A DNA stretch of 35,923 nt from Oscillospiraceae bacterium (GCA_017502265.1 JAFVVI010000029.1:1-35923), one strand, 5' to 3'. Shown: positions 24,563-32,830, counted from the stretch's first letter. Notes: generated from the letters alone by a model not told the origin. Numbers and translations: made by a program.

Positions 24563-25714
24563 TTATTTCTTGGCCCCGCGGCGTACTGCCTCCCTGGCCA
24601 ATTGGTCAGTTTCTAAAATTTGTTCCAGCGTGGGATTCTGGATAAAGGGTACCGCATCCACTGCCTTGGACACAAGATCATAGATGTCATAAAAACCGAT
24701 CTCGTCCCGCAGGTACATGGCCACCGCCTCTTCGTTGGCGCCGTTCATTGCCGGGCATGCCGTACCGCCCCGCTTGGCGCATTCTCTGGCCAAAGCAAGG
24801 CAAGGGAACGCCTCCATATCCGGCTTGGCAAAGGTCAGGTCACCGCAGGTCAGCAGGTCAAGGGCATCCACCGGGCAGGCTTCCCGCTCCGGGTAGGTCA
24901 TAGCCAGCTGAATGGGCAGGCGCATATCCGGCGCGCCCATCTGGGCCATCACCGCGCCGTCGGTAAATTCCACCATGGAATGGACGATGCTCTGCCGGTG
25001 GATCAGCACATCCACCTGCTCCAAGGGCAGGTCATACAGACGCATAGCCTCAATCACTTCCAGGCCTTTGTTCATCAGTGTGGCGCAGTCAATGGTGATT
25101 TTTTGACCCATCTTCCAGTTGGGATGGCGCAGAGCGTCTGCCTTGGTGACGGTCTGCAGTTTTTTTCGGTCCATTCCAAAGAACGGGCCGCCGGAGCAGG
25201 TCAGAATGATCCGCTTGATCTCCTCTTTTCTGCGGCTGCCCATTAAGCATTGGAAAATCGCAGAATGCTCGGAGTCCACAGGGATAATCTCCGTATTGTA
25301 CCGCTTGGCCTCTGCCATCACCAGCTCACCGGCGCAGACCAGGGTCTCCTTATTGGCAAGGCCGATGCGCTTGCCGGCGCGGATGGCTGCCAGGGTAGGC
25401 TTCAAGCCCACCATACCCACCACCGCAGTGATGACGCAATCTGCCTCGGCTACGGTAGCTGACTCCACGAGTCCTTCCTCTCCCCAGCTTACCCGGGTAG
25501 GCAGGTCTGAGATGGCAGCCTGTAGCTGCATTGCCGCTTCCTGGGTTGCCATAACCGCCAGACCGGGCCGGTAGGTACGGCACTGCTGGGCCATTCGTTC
25601 CACATTGGTGCCGGCGGTCAACGCGGCTACGGGAATTTTTAAGTTGTCGACAATATCCAGGGTCTGCCGGCCAATGGAGCCGGTAGAGCCGAGGATGCTC
25701 ACGGATTTTACCAT
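24563..25714 (-). CDS. dxr: 1-deoxy-D-xylulose 5-phosphate reductoisomerase
   Basis: A 383-residue NADPH-dependent enzyme that turns DXP into MEP, the first committed step of the non-mevalonate isoprenoid pathway. Visible are the dinucleotide loop GSTGSIG (9-15), LANKETLVCAGE (119-130), the metal site VDSEHSAIFQ (D147, E149), the flexible CSGGPF loop, the WKMGQKITIDCATLMNKG segment and the C-terminal NGANEEAV. Length is normal. The start ATG 25714 lies one base after the cdsA stop, so translation is coupled. Together with ispG and uppS it indicates that undecaprenyl lipid supply is organised in this cluster. Confidence 0.98.
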   Translation of the reverse strand: MVKSVSILGSTGSIGRQTLDIVDNLKIPVAALTAGTNVERMAQQCRTYRPGLAVMATQEAAMQLQAAISDLPTRVSWGEEGLVESATVAEADCVITAVVGMVGLKPTLAAIRAGKRIGLANKETLVCAGELVMAEAKRYNTEIIPVDSEHSAIFQCLMGSRRKEEIKRIILTCSGGPFFGMDRKKLQTVTKADALRHPNWKMGQKITIDCATLMNKGLEVIEAMRLYDLPLEQVDVLIHRQSIVHSMVEFTDGAVMAQMGAPDMRLPIQLAMTYPEREACPVDALDLLTCGDLTFAKPDMEAFPCLALARECAKRGGTACPAMNGANEEAVAMYLRDEIGFYDIYDLVSKAVDAVPFIQNPTLEQILETDQLAREAVRRGAKK

Positions 25715-25715
25715 T

Positions 25716-26531
25716 TTATTTCACCACCATTGGGATAAAAAGCATAAGTAATTCCACTAAGGGCGCAACCACGATCATAGAATCGAAACGATCCAGAATA
25801 CCGCCGTGGCCGGGGATCAGATTGCCGTAATCCTTGATGCCGGTCTGCCGTTTCACCACAGAGAAGCACAGATCGCCCAGAACTGCGGCCAAAGAGCCCA
25901 GGATGCCATAGATGGGAATATAGTAATAGTTTACCGCAAAATGCAAAAATTTTTCCATCACCAAGCAGTAAAGTACCACACCGACCACCGCGCCAACAAG
26001 GCCGCCGATCAGGCCTTCAACAGTCTTATTGGGACTGATCTCGGGAGCAAGCTTACGCTTACCCAGAAAACAGCCGGTAAAATATGCGCCGGTATCCGAC
26101 ATAAAGGAGATGACAAAGGGCAACAGGATCAGCACCCGGCCGTTTGTCCAGTTGTGAATTCGCACCACTGCGCTGAGCAGAAACGGCAGAATATAACCCG
26201 CCACGAAGGTCAGCGCCAGTTCTTCAAATTTCATCTGCCGATGATTCATCAGTAGCTCAACTGCCAGCATGACAAACAGGCAAAACATACCCAGAAGCAC
26301 CAACGTGTACACAGTCCACATACTGCTCCAGACCGCAACAAAAAAGGCCATAATCATACCGTATGTGACGAGACGAGGTTGCTTTACCAGGCCTGTACCG
26401 CTTAAAAGCTCTTTGGCGGCGATGGCGCACATAGCGCCGAACAGGATCGCTGTGCAGAGCTTCGGCAGGAACAGTACCACCGCCAGCAGCAACGGCAGCA
26501 GCACCACCGCAGCCAATATGCGTACCTTCAC
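25716..26531 (-). CDS. cdsA: phosphatidate cytidylyltransferase
   Basis: A 271-residue polytopic enzyme that makes CDP-diacylglycerol from phosphatidate and CTP, the branch point of phospholipid synthesis. The signature at about residues 143-175 has SDTGAYFTGCFLGKRKL, PEISPNKTVEG and later GDLCFSVVKRQTGIKDYGNLIPGHGGILDRFDS, which holds the catalytic metal-binding aspartates. Seven to eight spans precede and surround it. The start is GTG 26531. GGAGGTGT lies in the last codons of uppS, giving an SD in the upstream stop region. It is coupled to uppS and dxr by short gaps. Confidence 0.97.
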   Translation of the reverse strand: MKVRILAAVVLLPLLLAVVLFLPKLCTAILFGAMCAIAAKELLSGTGLVKQPRLVTYGMIMAFFVAVWSSMWTVYTLVLLGMFCLFVMLAVELLMNHRQMKFEELALTFVAGYILPFLLSAVVRIHNWTNGRVLILLPFVISFMSDTGAYFTGCFLGKRKLAPEISPNKTVEGLIGGLVGAVVGVVLYCLVMEKFLHFAVNYYYIPIYGILGSLAAVLGDLCFSVVKRQTGIKDYGNLIPGHGGILDRFDSMIVVAPLVELLMLFIPMVVK

Positions 26532-26534
26532 TTC

Positions 26535-27257
26535 TTACACACCTCCAAACCGACGGTTGCGCCGGTGATACTCCCCAATGGCCTCATCCAGGTCTGCCGG
26601 ACCGAAATCAGGCCACAAAACATTCAAAAATACATACTCCGAATAAGCAGACTGCCACAAAAGGAAATTGCTGGTCCGCATCTCCCCGGAGGGTCTGATG
26701 ATCAGCTCAGGGTCGGGTACATCCGCAGAATACAGGTATCCGGAAAGCATCGCTTCCGTCAGCTCCTCCGGCTGTTTCTTGCCGTCTGCCACATCCCGGG
26801 CAAAAGCCTTTGCGGCCCGCACCAGTTCATCCCGTCCGCCGTAATTTAAACAAAAATTAACTTGGATATCATAATCCTTTGAGCGGTCCTGGGCCTCCAG
26901 GCAAAGCTTTTGCAACTGAGGGCTCAAGCGGGTCAGGTCACCGAAAAACCGGAAGCGCACCTTGTTTTTCTCCATATCCCGGAGGGCTTCCTTCAAATAC
27001 GCGCCCAGCAGACGCATAATGCCGCTGATCTCCTCTTCCGAGCGTTTCCAATTCTCCGTAGAAAAGGCATACACCGTCAGATATTCCACACCGATACTAC
27101 GGCAATAATTGGCAATTTTACGAAATGCCTCCGCGCCAGCTGCATGACCGGCTGTGCGGGGCAGTCCCCTGTTCTTGGCCCAACGGCCGTTGCCGTCCAT
27201 AATAATAGCAATATGCCTGGGGACAGGCTGTTTATTCATATCACAAGAAGGTGCCAT
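26535..27257 (-). CDS. uppS: isoprenyl transferase (undecaprenyl diphosphate synthase)
   Basis: A 240-residue cis-prenyltransferase that extends farnesyl diphosphate to the C55 carrier of cell-wall synthesis. The catalytic Asp is D21 in IIMDGNGRWA, followed by RTAGHAAGAEA, TVYAFSTENWKR, and the C-terminal RPSGEMRTSNFLLWQSAYSEYVF stretch that binds the diphosphate. AAAGGAG lies six bases before ATG 27257. A 72-base gap with a hairpin (27291-27314) separates it from frr; the following genes are packed tightly. Its product feeds envelope enzymes such as the LCP ligase. Confidence 0.97.
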   Translation of the reverse strand: MAPSCDMNKQPVPRHIAIIMDGNGRWAKNRGLPRTAGHAAGAEAFRKIANYCRSIGVEYLTVYAFSTENWKRSEEEISGIMRLLGAYLKEALRDMEKNKVRFRFFGDLTRLSPQLQKLCLEAQDRSKDYDIQVNFCLNYGGRDELVRAAKAFARDVADGKKQPEELTEAMLSGYLYSADVPDPELIIRPSGEMRTSNFLLWQSAYSEYVFLNVLWPDFGPADLDEAIGEYHRRNRRFGGV

Positions 27258-27290
27258 CGCTGACTCCTTTCACTTTCAAATATAGCAGGA

Positions 27291-27314
27291 ATTGGGGGTG
27301 CAAGCACCCCCAAT
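27291..27314 (-). terminator. hairpin between frr and uppS (possible attenuator)
   Basis: An 11-bp stem ATTGGGGGTGC/GCACCCCCAAT with a very small loop, 15 bases after the frr stop. No U-run follows on either strand, so it is not a classic terminator; it may pause, stabilise or process the transcript. A TGCTATATT extended -10-like element lies just downstream (27279-27287) but has no -35 match. Confidence 0.5.
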
Positions 27315-27329
27315 CTATAACCTGAGCAA

Positions 27330-27884
27330 TCAGATTGCCATCAGTTCCTTTTCCTTTGCCGCCAGGACCTCGTCCACCTTCTTGGTGAACTTATCCAGCA
27401 TATCCTGCAGATCCTTCTCTGCCTTCTTCTGGTCGTCCTCGGTGATTTCGGAGTTCTTCTTCAGTTTCTTAACATAGTCCATACCATCCCGACGGATGTT
27501 CCGCATAGCCACCTTGGCATCCTCTGCGTACTTCTTGACCTGCTTGGTCAGCTCCTTACGGCGCTCCTCGGTCAGCTGAGGGAAGATCAAACGGACTACC
27601 TTGCCGTCATTCTGGGGGGTGATGCCCAGATCGCTCATCTGGATCGCTTTCTGGATCTCTTTGAGCAAAGAGGTATCCCAGGGCTGGATCACCAGACTGC
27701 GGGCATCTGGAGAAGAAATGGTTGCCACACCGTTGAGGGCAGTCTCCTGGCCATAGTATTCCACGGTGATACGATCTAAAACCTTGGGATTAGCGCGGCC
27801 TGCGCGGACAGCATCAAATTCCTCAGCCAGGTGGGACAGGCTCTTTTCCATTTTTTTGCTGAATTCAGTAAAATCTACGCTCAT
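27330..27884 (-). CDS. frr: ribosome recycling factor
   Basis: A 184-residue protein that, with EF-G, splits post-termination ribosomes. Domain I is the three-helix bundle, with FDAVRAGRANPKVLDRITVEYYG and the C-terminal helices (DAKVAMRNIRRDGMDYVKKL, TEDDQKKAEKDLQDMLDKF). Domain II spans ATISSPDARSLVIQPWD. Length and sequence are typical. AAGGAG overlaps the end of pyrH, and ATG 27884 lies one base after the pyrH stop. pyrH-frr is a conserved pair. Confidence 0.98.
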   Translation of the reverse strand: MSVDFTEFSKKMEKSLSHLAEEFDAVRAGRANPKVLDRITVEYYGQETALNGVATISSPDARSLVIQPWDTSLLKEIQKAIQMSDLGITPQNDGKVVRLIFPQLTEERRKELTKQVKKYAEDAKVAMRNIRRDGMDYVKKLKKNSEITEDDQKKAEKDLQDMLDKFTKKVDEVLAAKEKELMAI

Positions 27885-27885
27885 A

Positions 27886-28608
27886 TTACATAGTCTCCTT
27901 TACGATTGTTCCAATGTTCTCACCGCAGACGACGCGGTATATGTTCTGGGGGTCTTTCAGGGCGAAGCATACCAGGGTCATATGATTATCCATAGCCAGT
28001 GTCATAGCCGTTGTATCGGTGGCCTTCAGGTGACGGGCCAGGACCTCGTCATATGTAAGGGTATCGAATTTCACGGCAGTGGGGTCAGTATTGGGATCGG
28101 CAGAGTAAATGCCGTCCACATTCTTGGCCATCAGGATGGCGTCAGCCTCGATTTCCACACCACGGAGCACTGCGCCGGTATCGGTGGAGAAATAGGGATT
28201 GCCTGTGCCTGCGGCAAAAATCACGACCTTGCCCTCGTTTAAGTAGCGGTCAGCAGTATCCCGGGTAAAATACTCGCAGAATTTGTTCATCTCCACAGCA
28301 GACAGTACACGGGCATCTACGCCGTGCTTTTCCAAAGCATCCGCCACTGCAATGGCGTTCATAACCGTGGCCAACATACCCATAGCATCGCCGTGGGAGC
28401 GCTGCATTTTATCCGCGCCGTCCTTTACACCGCGCCAGAAGTTGCCGCCGCCGATCACAAGACCCAGCTGCACACCTTCATCTACACATTTTTTGATAAC
28501 GCTGCACACCGAATTGACCACCGTAAAGTCCAAACCTCTGCGTTGGTCGCCGGCCAGTGCCTCTCCGCTAATTTTTAACAGGATACGCTTGTACTTGATT
28601 TGTGACAA
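27886..28608 (-). CDS. pyrH: UMP kinase
   Basis: A 240-residue amino-acid-kinase-fold enzyme that phosphorylates UMP to UDP in pyrimidine nucleotide synthesis. KISGEAL near the N-terminus, GLVIGGGNFWRG, MGMLATVMNAI, the sugar/phosphate GTGNPYFSTDT loop and DGIYSADPNTDPTA are all family hallmarks. The start is TTG 28606-28608, with AAAGGGGTGAT five bases upstream; no better ATG is in frame. It is the first gene of the long cluster and has its own promoter. In many Firmicutes rpsB-tsf precede it; here glnS is divergent instead. Confidence 0.97.
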   Translation of the reverse strand: MSQIKYKRILLKISGEALAGDQRRGLDFTVVNSVCSVIKKCVDEGVQLGLVIGGGNFWRGVKDGADKMQRSHGDAMGMLATVMNAIAVADALEKHGVDARVLSAVEMNKFCEYFTRDTADRYLNEGKVVIFAAGTGNPYFSTDTGAVLRGVEIEADAILMAKNVDGIYSADPNTDPTAVKFDTLTYDEVLARHLKATDTTAMTLAMDNHMTLVCFALKDPQNIYRVVCGENIGTIVKETM

Positions 28609-28639
28609 GCTCCATCACCCCTTTCTATTGCTAACTTAT

Positions 28640-28668
28640 ATTTTAATATAAGACAGGCGAATTGACAA
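28640..28668 (-). promoter_or_regulatory. promoter of the pyrH-udp cluster
   Basis: On the minus strand TTGTCA (28663-28668), 17-base spacer, TAAAAT (28640-28645). It lies in an AT-rich divergent region and would start transcription near 28633. Confidence 0.8.
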
Positions 28669-28686
28669 CTATAATTTTCTAAAAAA

Positions 28687-28703
28687 ACCGAATTGTTTTC
28701 GGT
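28687..28703 (-). other. orphan terminator-like hairpin in the divergent region
   Basis: Read on the minus strand, ACCGAA and TTCGGT form a six-bp stem with a five-base loop, followed directly by seven Ts (28681-28687). No gene lies upstream on this strand before glnS, so it would only stop antisense transcripts from the glnS side, or be the end of a short RNA. Confidence 0.35.
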
Positions 28704-28770
28704 AAATTTACATTTTCGTGATGTTGCAAAAAAACCGCCTGCAAAATTTGGGATTGTTTACGATTGGTTG

Positions 28771-28799
28771 TTGCAAAACGGAAGAAAATGGGTTATAAT
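28771..28799 (+). promoter_or_regulatory. promoter of glnS
   Basis: TTGCAA (28771-28776), 17-base spacer, TATAAT (28794-28799). Predicted start near 28806, about 29 bases before the glnS ATG. Together with 28640-28668 it forms a divergent promoter pair about 100 bases apart. Confidence 0.82.
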
Positions 28800-28834
28800 A
28801 TTTCAGAATTTTAACTGAAAAGAGGGTGCAGACG

Positions 28835-30514
28835 ATGGCTGAAATTACGGAAAGCAAGAATTTCATCCACGCATTTATTGATGAAGATATTGCCGAGGGT
28901 GGCCGCTATGCCGGTAAGACCGTGCATACCCGTTTCCCCCCGGAGCCCAACGGCTATCTGCATATTGGACACTGCAAGGCTTTGATCATTGACTTCGGCA
29001 CTGCCGAAAAGTACGGCGGCCTGTGCAATCTGCGTATGGACGACACCAACCCCACCAAGGAAGATGTGGAGTTTGTAGAGGCTATCAAAGAGGATATCCG
29101 CTGGTTGGGCTTTGACTGGGGCGATCGGTTCTACTACGGTTCAGACTATTTTGAGAAGGACTATGAATATGCCGTAGAGCTGATCAAAAAAGGGCTTGCT
29201 TATGTGTGTGAGCTGACCCCCGATGAATTCAAGGAGAATCGTGGTGATCTGAACACCCCCGCTACCTCTCCCTATCGGGATCGGCCTATAGAGGAGAGTC
29301 TGGACCTGTTTGCCAGAATGCGGGCCGGCGAGTTTGAGGATAACCGCTACACCCTCCGGGCCAAGATCGATCTGGCCTCCGGCAACTTTAATATGCGTGA
29401 CCCGGTCATTTACCGGATCCGGCATATGCATCATCACCGCCAGGGTGATAAGTGGTGTATCTACCCCATGTACGACTTTGCTCACCCCATTCAGGACGCG
29501 CTGGAGGGTATCACCCACTCCCTGTGCTCTTTGGAGTTTGAAAACCATCGGCCTCTTTACAACTGGGTCGTTGAGAATGTTTCCGTTCCCCACCACCCCC
29601 GGCAGATCGAATTTGCCCGGCTGGGTATCGACCACACGGTGCTTTCCAAGCGCAAGCTGAGAGCATTGGTGGAAAACGGCTATGTTTCCGGCTGGGACGA
29701 TCCCCGTATGCCCACCCTGTGCGGCCTGCGCCGCCGTGGCTACACCCCCGCCTCCATTCGCAATTTCTGCGACCGGGTAGGTGTTGCCAAGTCCCCCAAC
29801 ACCATTGAGTATGCGTTCCTGGAGCACTGCCTGCGGGAAGATCTGAACGAGACCGCTCAGCGGGTTATGGCGGTTGTAAAGCCTGTAAAACTGACCATCA
29901 CCAACTATCCCGAGGGCCAGAGCGAAGAATTCGAGATCGAGAACAATCCCAACCGGCCTGAGGACGGCACCCGGAAGGTATCCTTCTCCCGGAATCTGTG
30001 GATCGAAGCAGACGATTTCCTGGCCGAGCCTGTGCCCAAGTACAAGCGGCTGTATCCTGCCGGTCCTGAATGCCGGCTGAAAGGCGCTTATGTGATTTCC
30101 TGCACCGGCTGTGTAACCGACGAAAACGGTAATGTCACAGAAGTGCTGGCAACCTACGACCCGGATTCCCGGGGCGGCGATCCTGCCGACGGACGGAAGA
30201 TCAAAGGCGCAACCATTCACTGGGTGGATGCCGCTACCTGCTGCGATGCCGAGGTCCGTCAGTACGACAATCTTTTTGACGATGCCGATCCCGATGCCGC
30301 AGGCAAGGATTTCCTGGCCTGTCTGAACCCCAATTCTCTGAAAGTTCTTACCGGCTGCAAGGTGGAAGCCATCCTGAAGAATGCCAAAGCGCCTGCATCT
30401 TATCAGTTCATGCGTCTTGGCTACTTCTGTCCGGACAGCAAGGATTCCACCCCTGATCATCTGGTCTTTAACCGTTCCGTCAGCTTGAAGGATAGCTTTA
30501 AGCCCGGTAAGTAA
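28835..30514 (+). CDS. glnS: glutamine-tRNA ligase
   Basis: A 559-residue class I synthetase charging tRNA-Gln directly. TRFPPEPNGYLHIGHCKA holds the HIGH motif (about 43-46), MDDTNP follows, and VLSKRKL is the KMSKS-like loop near 270. The anticodon-binding beta barrels make up the C-terminal half. Length equals the gamma-proteobacterial GlnRS (about 550). FDTNP-versus-MDDTNP and the overall match favour GlnRS over GluRS. Many Firmicutes lack it and use GluRS plus GatCAB; its presence in Clostridia is known but patchy. The start is taken as ATG 28835, with AGAGGG (28821-28826) eight bases upstream; a GTG at 28826 is in frame but overlaps that site. It is transcribed alone and ends at a bidirectional terminator. 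Confidence 0.95.
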   Translation: MAEITESKNFIHAFIDEDIAEGGRYAGKTVHTRFPPEPNGYLHIGHCKALIIDFGTAEKYGGLCNLRMDDTNPTKEDVEFVEAIKEDIRWLGFDWGDRFYYGSDYFEKDYEYAVELIKKGLAYVCELTPDEFKENRGDLNTPATSPYRDRPIEESLDLFARMRAGEFEDNRYTLRAKIDLASGNFNMRDPVIYRIRHMHHHRQGDKWCIYPMYDFAHPIQDALEGITHSLCSLEFENHRPLYNWVVENVSVPHHPRQIEFARLGIDHTVLSKRKLRALVENGYVSGWDDPRMPTLCGLRRRGYTPASIRNFCDRVGVAKSPNTIEYAFLEHCLREDLNETAQRVMAVVKPVKLTITNYPEGQSEEFEIENNPNRPEDGTRKVSFSRNLWIEADDFLAEPVPKYKRLYPAGPECRLKGAYVISCTGCVTDENGNVTEVLATYDPDSRGGDPADGRKIKGATIHWVDAATCCDAEVRQYDNLFDDADPDAAGKDFLACLNPNSLKVLTGCKVEAILKNAKAPASYQFMRLGYFCPDSKDSTPDHLVFNRSVSLKDSFKPGK

Positions 30515-30575
30515 AACAAAACCACCTACAAATGGTGGTACACCATAGACGGTTGTTATCCCGCTTAACTGCGCA

Positions 30576-30611
30576 AAAATTCCCGAAATGCATCAGCATT
30601 CCGGGAATTTT
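30576..30611. terminator. bidirectional terminator between glnS and rex
   Basis: A 16-position stem with one mismatch (30576-30591 with 30596-30611, core TCCCG/CGGGA) and an ATCA loop. It has GTTTTTATT on the plus side; on the minus side the A-rich left arm gives a T-rich end. Confidence 0.9.
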
Positions 30612-30630
30612 GTTTTTATTTGCGGGTTGC

Positions 30631-31275
30631 TCACAGTATATCACTTTCTTTGATCTGGGCTTTCAGATGCATACTGAGCAGGGCGAGAGAATTCGCCATA
30701 TTTTCACTCTGAACCAGGATATTCTCCGGCACATCCAAATGAACGGGGGCAAAGGTCCAGATCGCCTTGATACCGCAAGCGATCATCTGGTCGCACACCT
30801 GCTGGGCATAGGCCGTAGGCACGGTGATGATGCCCATCAGGACCTTATTTTTCCGGCAATAGTTCTCCAATTCATCCATTGGTAGGATCGGCTTGCCGTC
30901 CTCGGTTCTGTCTGCCACAGGGTTGGTATCAAAAGCAGCAAGAATGTTCAGGCCATAGGCCTTAAAACCGCTGTAGCCCAGCAGCGCCTGTCCCAGCTTG
31001 CCGGCGCCCACCAAAATGGCGTCGGTGGTATTGTCATAGCCCAAGAACTGACTAATGTCCTCCATCAAACTCTTCCGATGGTATCCAATCTTGGGTCGCC
31101 CGCCGTCAGAAACCAATGCCAGATCCTTCCGGACCTGCACCTCACCCATACCCAAGGCGTTGGCAAGGGCCGTGGCGGAAATATATGTGGCGTCGTCCTC
31201 GGGAAGGCTCTTTAAATAGGTAAGATAACCGGGTAAACGCTTCAGTACGGATTTTGATATTTCCTTATACTGCAT
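30631..31275 (-). CDS. rex: Rex-family redox-sensing transcriptional repressor
   Basis: A 214-residue Rex-type repressor that senses the NADH/NAD+ ratio and controls fermentation and respiration genes. The winged-helix part (about 1-75) shows YISATALANALGMGEVQVRKDLALVS, the family's recognition helix. The Rossmann part has the dinucleotide motif GAGKLG (90-95), AAFDTNP and ITVPTAYAQ. The C-terminal helix (PENILVQSENMANSLALLSMHL) swaps in the dimer. The wing reads GGRPKIGYH rather than the canonical GKKGYGY of Bacillus Rex, so this may be a clostridial paralogue with altered operator use. ATG 31275 is favoured over an upstream GTG because AAAGGA is nine bases away. It has its own promoter and ends at the terminator shared with glnS. 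Confidence 0.9.
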   Translation of the reverse strand: MQYKEISKSVLKRLPGYLTYLKSLPEDDATYISATALANALGMGEVQVRKDLALVSDGGRPKIGYHRKSLMEDISQFLGYDNTTDAILVGAGKLGQALLGYSGFKAYGLNILAAFDTNPVADRTEDGKPILPMDELENYCRKNKVLMGIITVPTAYAQQVCDQMIACGIKAIWTFAPVHLDVPENILVQSENMANSLALLSMHLKAQIKESDIL

Positions 31276-31320
31276 AACCACCAGTCCTTTGCTATCTGTT
31301 TTTATGTATTCTCTATGTAA

Positions 31321-31349
31321 ATTATAGCATAGGCTTATGGCTATTGCAA
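31321..31349 (-). promoter_or_regulatory. promoter of rex
   Basis: On the minus strand TTGCAA (31344-31349), 17-base spacer, TATAAT (31321-31326) with TGC extended -10. No canonical Rex operator (TTGTGA-N6-TCACAA type) is visible at it. It starts about five bases before the end of sigE, so no terminator separates sigE from rex. Confidence 0.85.
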
Positions 31350-31355
31350 GTAATT

Positions 31356-32066
31356 TTATGCGCAGCTTGTCTGCCGTAACAGTTCCTTTCGCAGTTTCAG
31401 CATGATCCGTTTCTCCAACCGGGAGATGTAGGATTGGGAGATACCCATATACTGAGCCACTTCTTTTTGGGTCAGTTCCTTATGGCCGTACAGACCGAAG
31501 CGCATCACCACGATCTGCCGCTCCCGTTCCGGCAGCGCCTTCACCGCTTGCCGCAACACGCAAAGATCTACATCGTCCTCCAAAGGCCGCAGGATCATAT
31601 CCTCATCTGTACCTAAAATATCCGATAACAGCAGCTCGTTTCCATCATAGTCCATATTGATGGGTTCATCCAGAGATACCTCCGCCTTTTGTGAGGATAT
31701 TTTACGAATGTGCATTAAAATTTCGTTTTCGATACACCGGGATGCGTAAGTAGCAAGCTTAATGTTCTTATCCCGCCGGTAGGTATTGATAGACTTTATC
31801 AGGCCGATGGTGCCAATGGAAATGAGATCCTCTAAATTGACACCGGTATTTTCAAATCGACGGGCAATGAACACCACAAGACGCAGATTCCGTTCGATCA
31901 GCAATTGCTTGGCCTGTTCATCTCCTTGTTCAAGGCCCATTAGCGCCGCTTGCTCATCCTCCCCCTTCAGCGGCGGCGGCAGCACATCGGCCCCACCGAT
32001 GTAGTAGACACATTCCCGCCGCACCAGTCCCATTTTTACCAATAATTTCCATAGCCGTTCGTTCAT
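31356..32066 (-). CDS. sigE: RNA polymerase sporulation sigma factor sigma-E (pro-form)
   Basis: A 236-residue sigma-70 family factor that runs early mother-cell transcription in sporulation. The N-terminal pro-sequence of about 21 residues ([10 protein letters not shown] start) is amphipathic and ends at the conserved YYIGG site, where SpoIIGA cleaves in the Bacillus protein. Region 2 has [18 protein letters not shown] and [12 protein letters not shown] plus [12 protein letters not shown]. Region 4 has a helix-turn-helix at [18 protein letters not shown]. Similarity to Bacillus SigE is high throughout. AGGAGG is six bases before ATG 32066, which overlaps the spoIIGA stop by four bases; the open frame further upstream is not used. 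sigG, which often follows, is absent, and rex is next. Confidence 0.97.
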   Translation of the reverse strand: MNERLWKLLVKMGLVRRECVYYIGGADVLPPPLKGEDEQAALMGLEQGDEQAKQLLIERNLRLVVFIARRFENTGVNLEDLISIGTIGLIKSINTYRRDKNIKLATYASRCIENEILMHIRKISSQKAEVSLDEPINMDYDGNELLLSDILGTDEDMILRPLEDDVDLCVLRQAVKALPERERQIVVMRFGLYGHKELTQKEVAQYMGISQSYISRLEKRIMLKLRKELLRQTSCA

Positions 32067-32830
32067 ACCGCTCCTCCTGTCAATGCCTGATATGCCCCCT
32101 CCGGGTGCAGCCACTCAGGCGCAAATGCCACAAGACTGCTCCCCTGCCAAGAACCGATTTTTACATTCTGAAACCGCATGCAGAGCAAGAAACCGCTGCT
32201 GCAGTTGATGCTGCGGTATGGGATCAACCGCAGGCCGGGCAAAGTTCCAATGGATTCTACCGGTCTTTGAAGCTGCTCCCGGGTCAGGCCCGTCAGGGAT
32301 TGGGCCACATCTGCGCCAACTACCAGCACCTGCCTGCCGGTCACAGGGTCCACAAGGCCGTTGCCGGTATCCCGCAGGGCTGTCAGACACAGGCGTTTTT
32401 CTCCATAAGAGAGCTCCACAGGAATGTATGCCACACCGCCCATTTTTCCCCGAAACCCAAATCCGCACAGGATACACAAGACCCCCGCCGTCCCCAAAAG
32501 CTCCGCCGGACCTCCCCTGCCGATGCCCATCACTGCGCCCCCCAATGCAAAGGACAAAATGCTGAAAATCAGCCCTGTTCGCAAGGCGGCTATCGAGAAT
32601 CCGTAGGCGATCACCGCCATAACCAGCAGGCTAACACTACGCCAAAGGAGATTTCCCAGGAAATGAAACCCCGGCAGCAGACAAGCCCCTGCATAGATCC
32701 CACCCAGCGCTGCGGCGGCCGCCGCTTTTGGCCATCTGGCAGGATCTGCGCACAGTCGACCGGCGCCCAACAGCAGAAGAAAGTCCACAAGAAAGTATAG
32801 AACAAATACACCCGGCAAGTACTCTGTCAT
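32063..32830 (-). CDS. spoIIGA: sigma-E processing peptidase SpoIIGA
   Basis: A 255-residue membrane aspartic protease that cuts pro-sigma-E in the mother cell after septation, in response to a forespore signal. Five spans fill the first 125 residues ([14 protein letters not shown] first). The cytoplasmic domain holds the catalytic [12 protein letters not shown] (D154), and [16 protein letters not shown] near the end is the second family block. It is shorter than Bacillus SpoIIGA (about 309) but similar to clostridial ones. ATG 32830 has AAAGGGGGT upstream; the longer frame has no ribosome site. A TATACT at 32858-32863 may be its -10, with no recognisable -35, as expected for a Spo0A-dependent promoter. 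No clear 0A box was found. Confidence 0.93.
   Translation of the reverse strand: MTEYLPGVFVLYFLVDFLLLLGAGRLCADPARWPKAAAAAALGGIYAGACLLPGFHFLGNLLWRSVSLLVMAVIAYGFSIAALRTGLIFSILSFALGGAVMGIGRGGPAELLGTAGVLCILCGFGFRGKMGGVAYIPVELSYGEKRLCLTALRDTGNGLVDPVTGRQVLVVGADVAQSLTGLTREQLQRPVESIGTLPGLRLIPYRSINCSSGFLLCMRFQNVKIGSWQGSSLVAFAPEWLHPEGAYQALTGGAV

Noticed and set aside
29141-30460. 439-codon open frame on the minus strand opposite glnS
   Set aside because: glnS is clearly conserved with catalytic motifs; the antisense frame is rich in G, V, I and has no recognised motif or ribosome site.
31321-31349. imperfect inverted repeat (CATA/TATG) in the rex promoter spacer as a Rex operator
   Set aside because: It does not fit the known Rex site and is too short to separate from chance in an AT-rich promoter.
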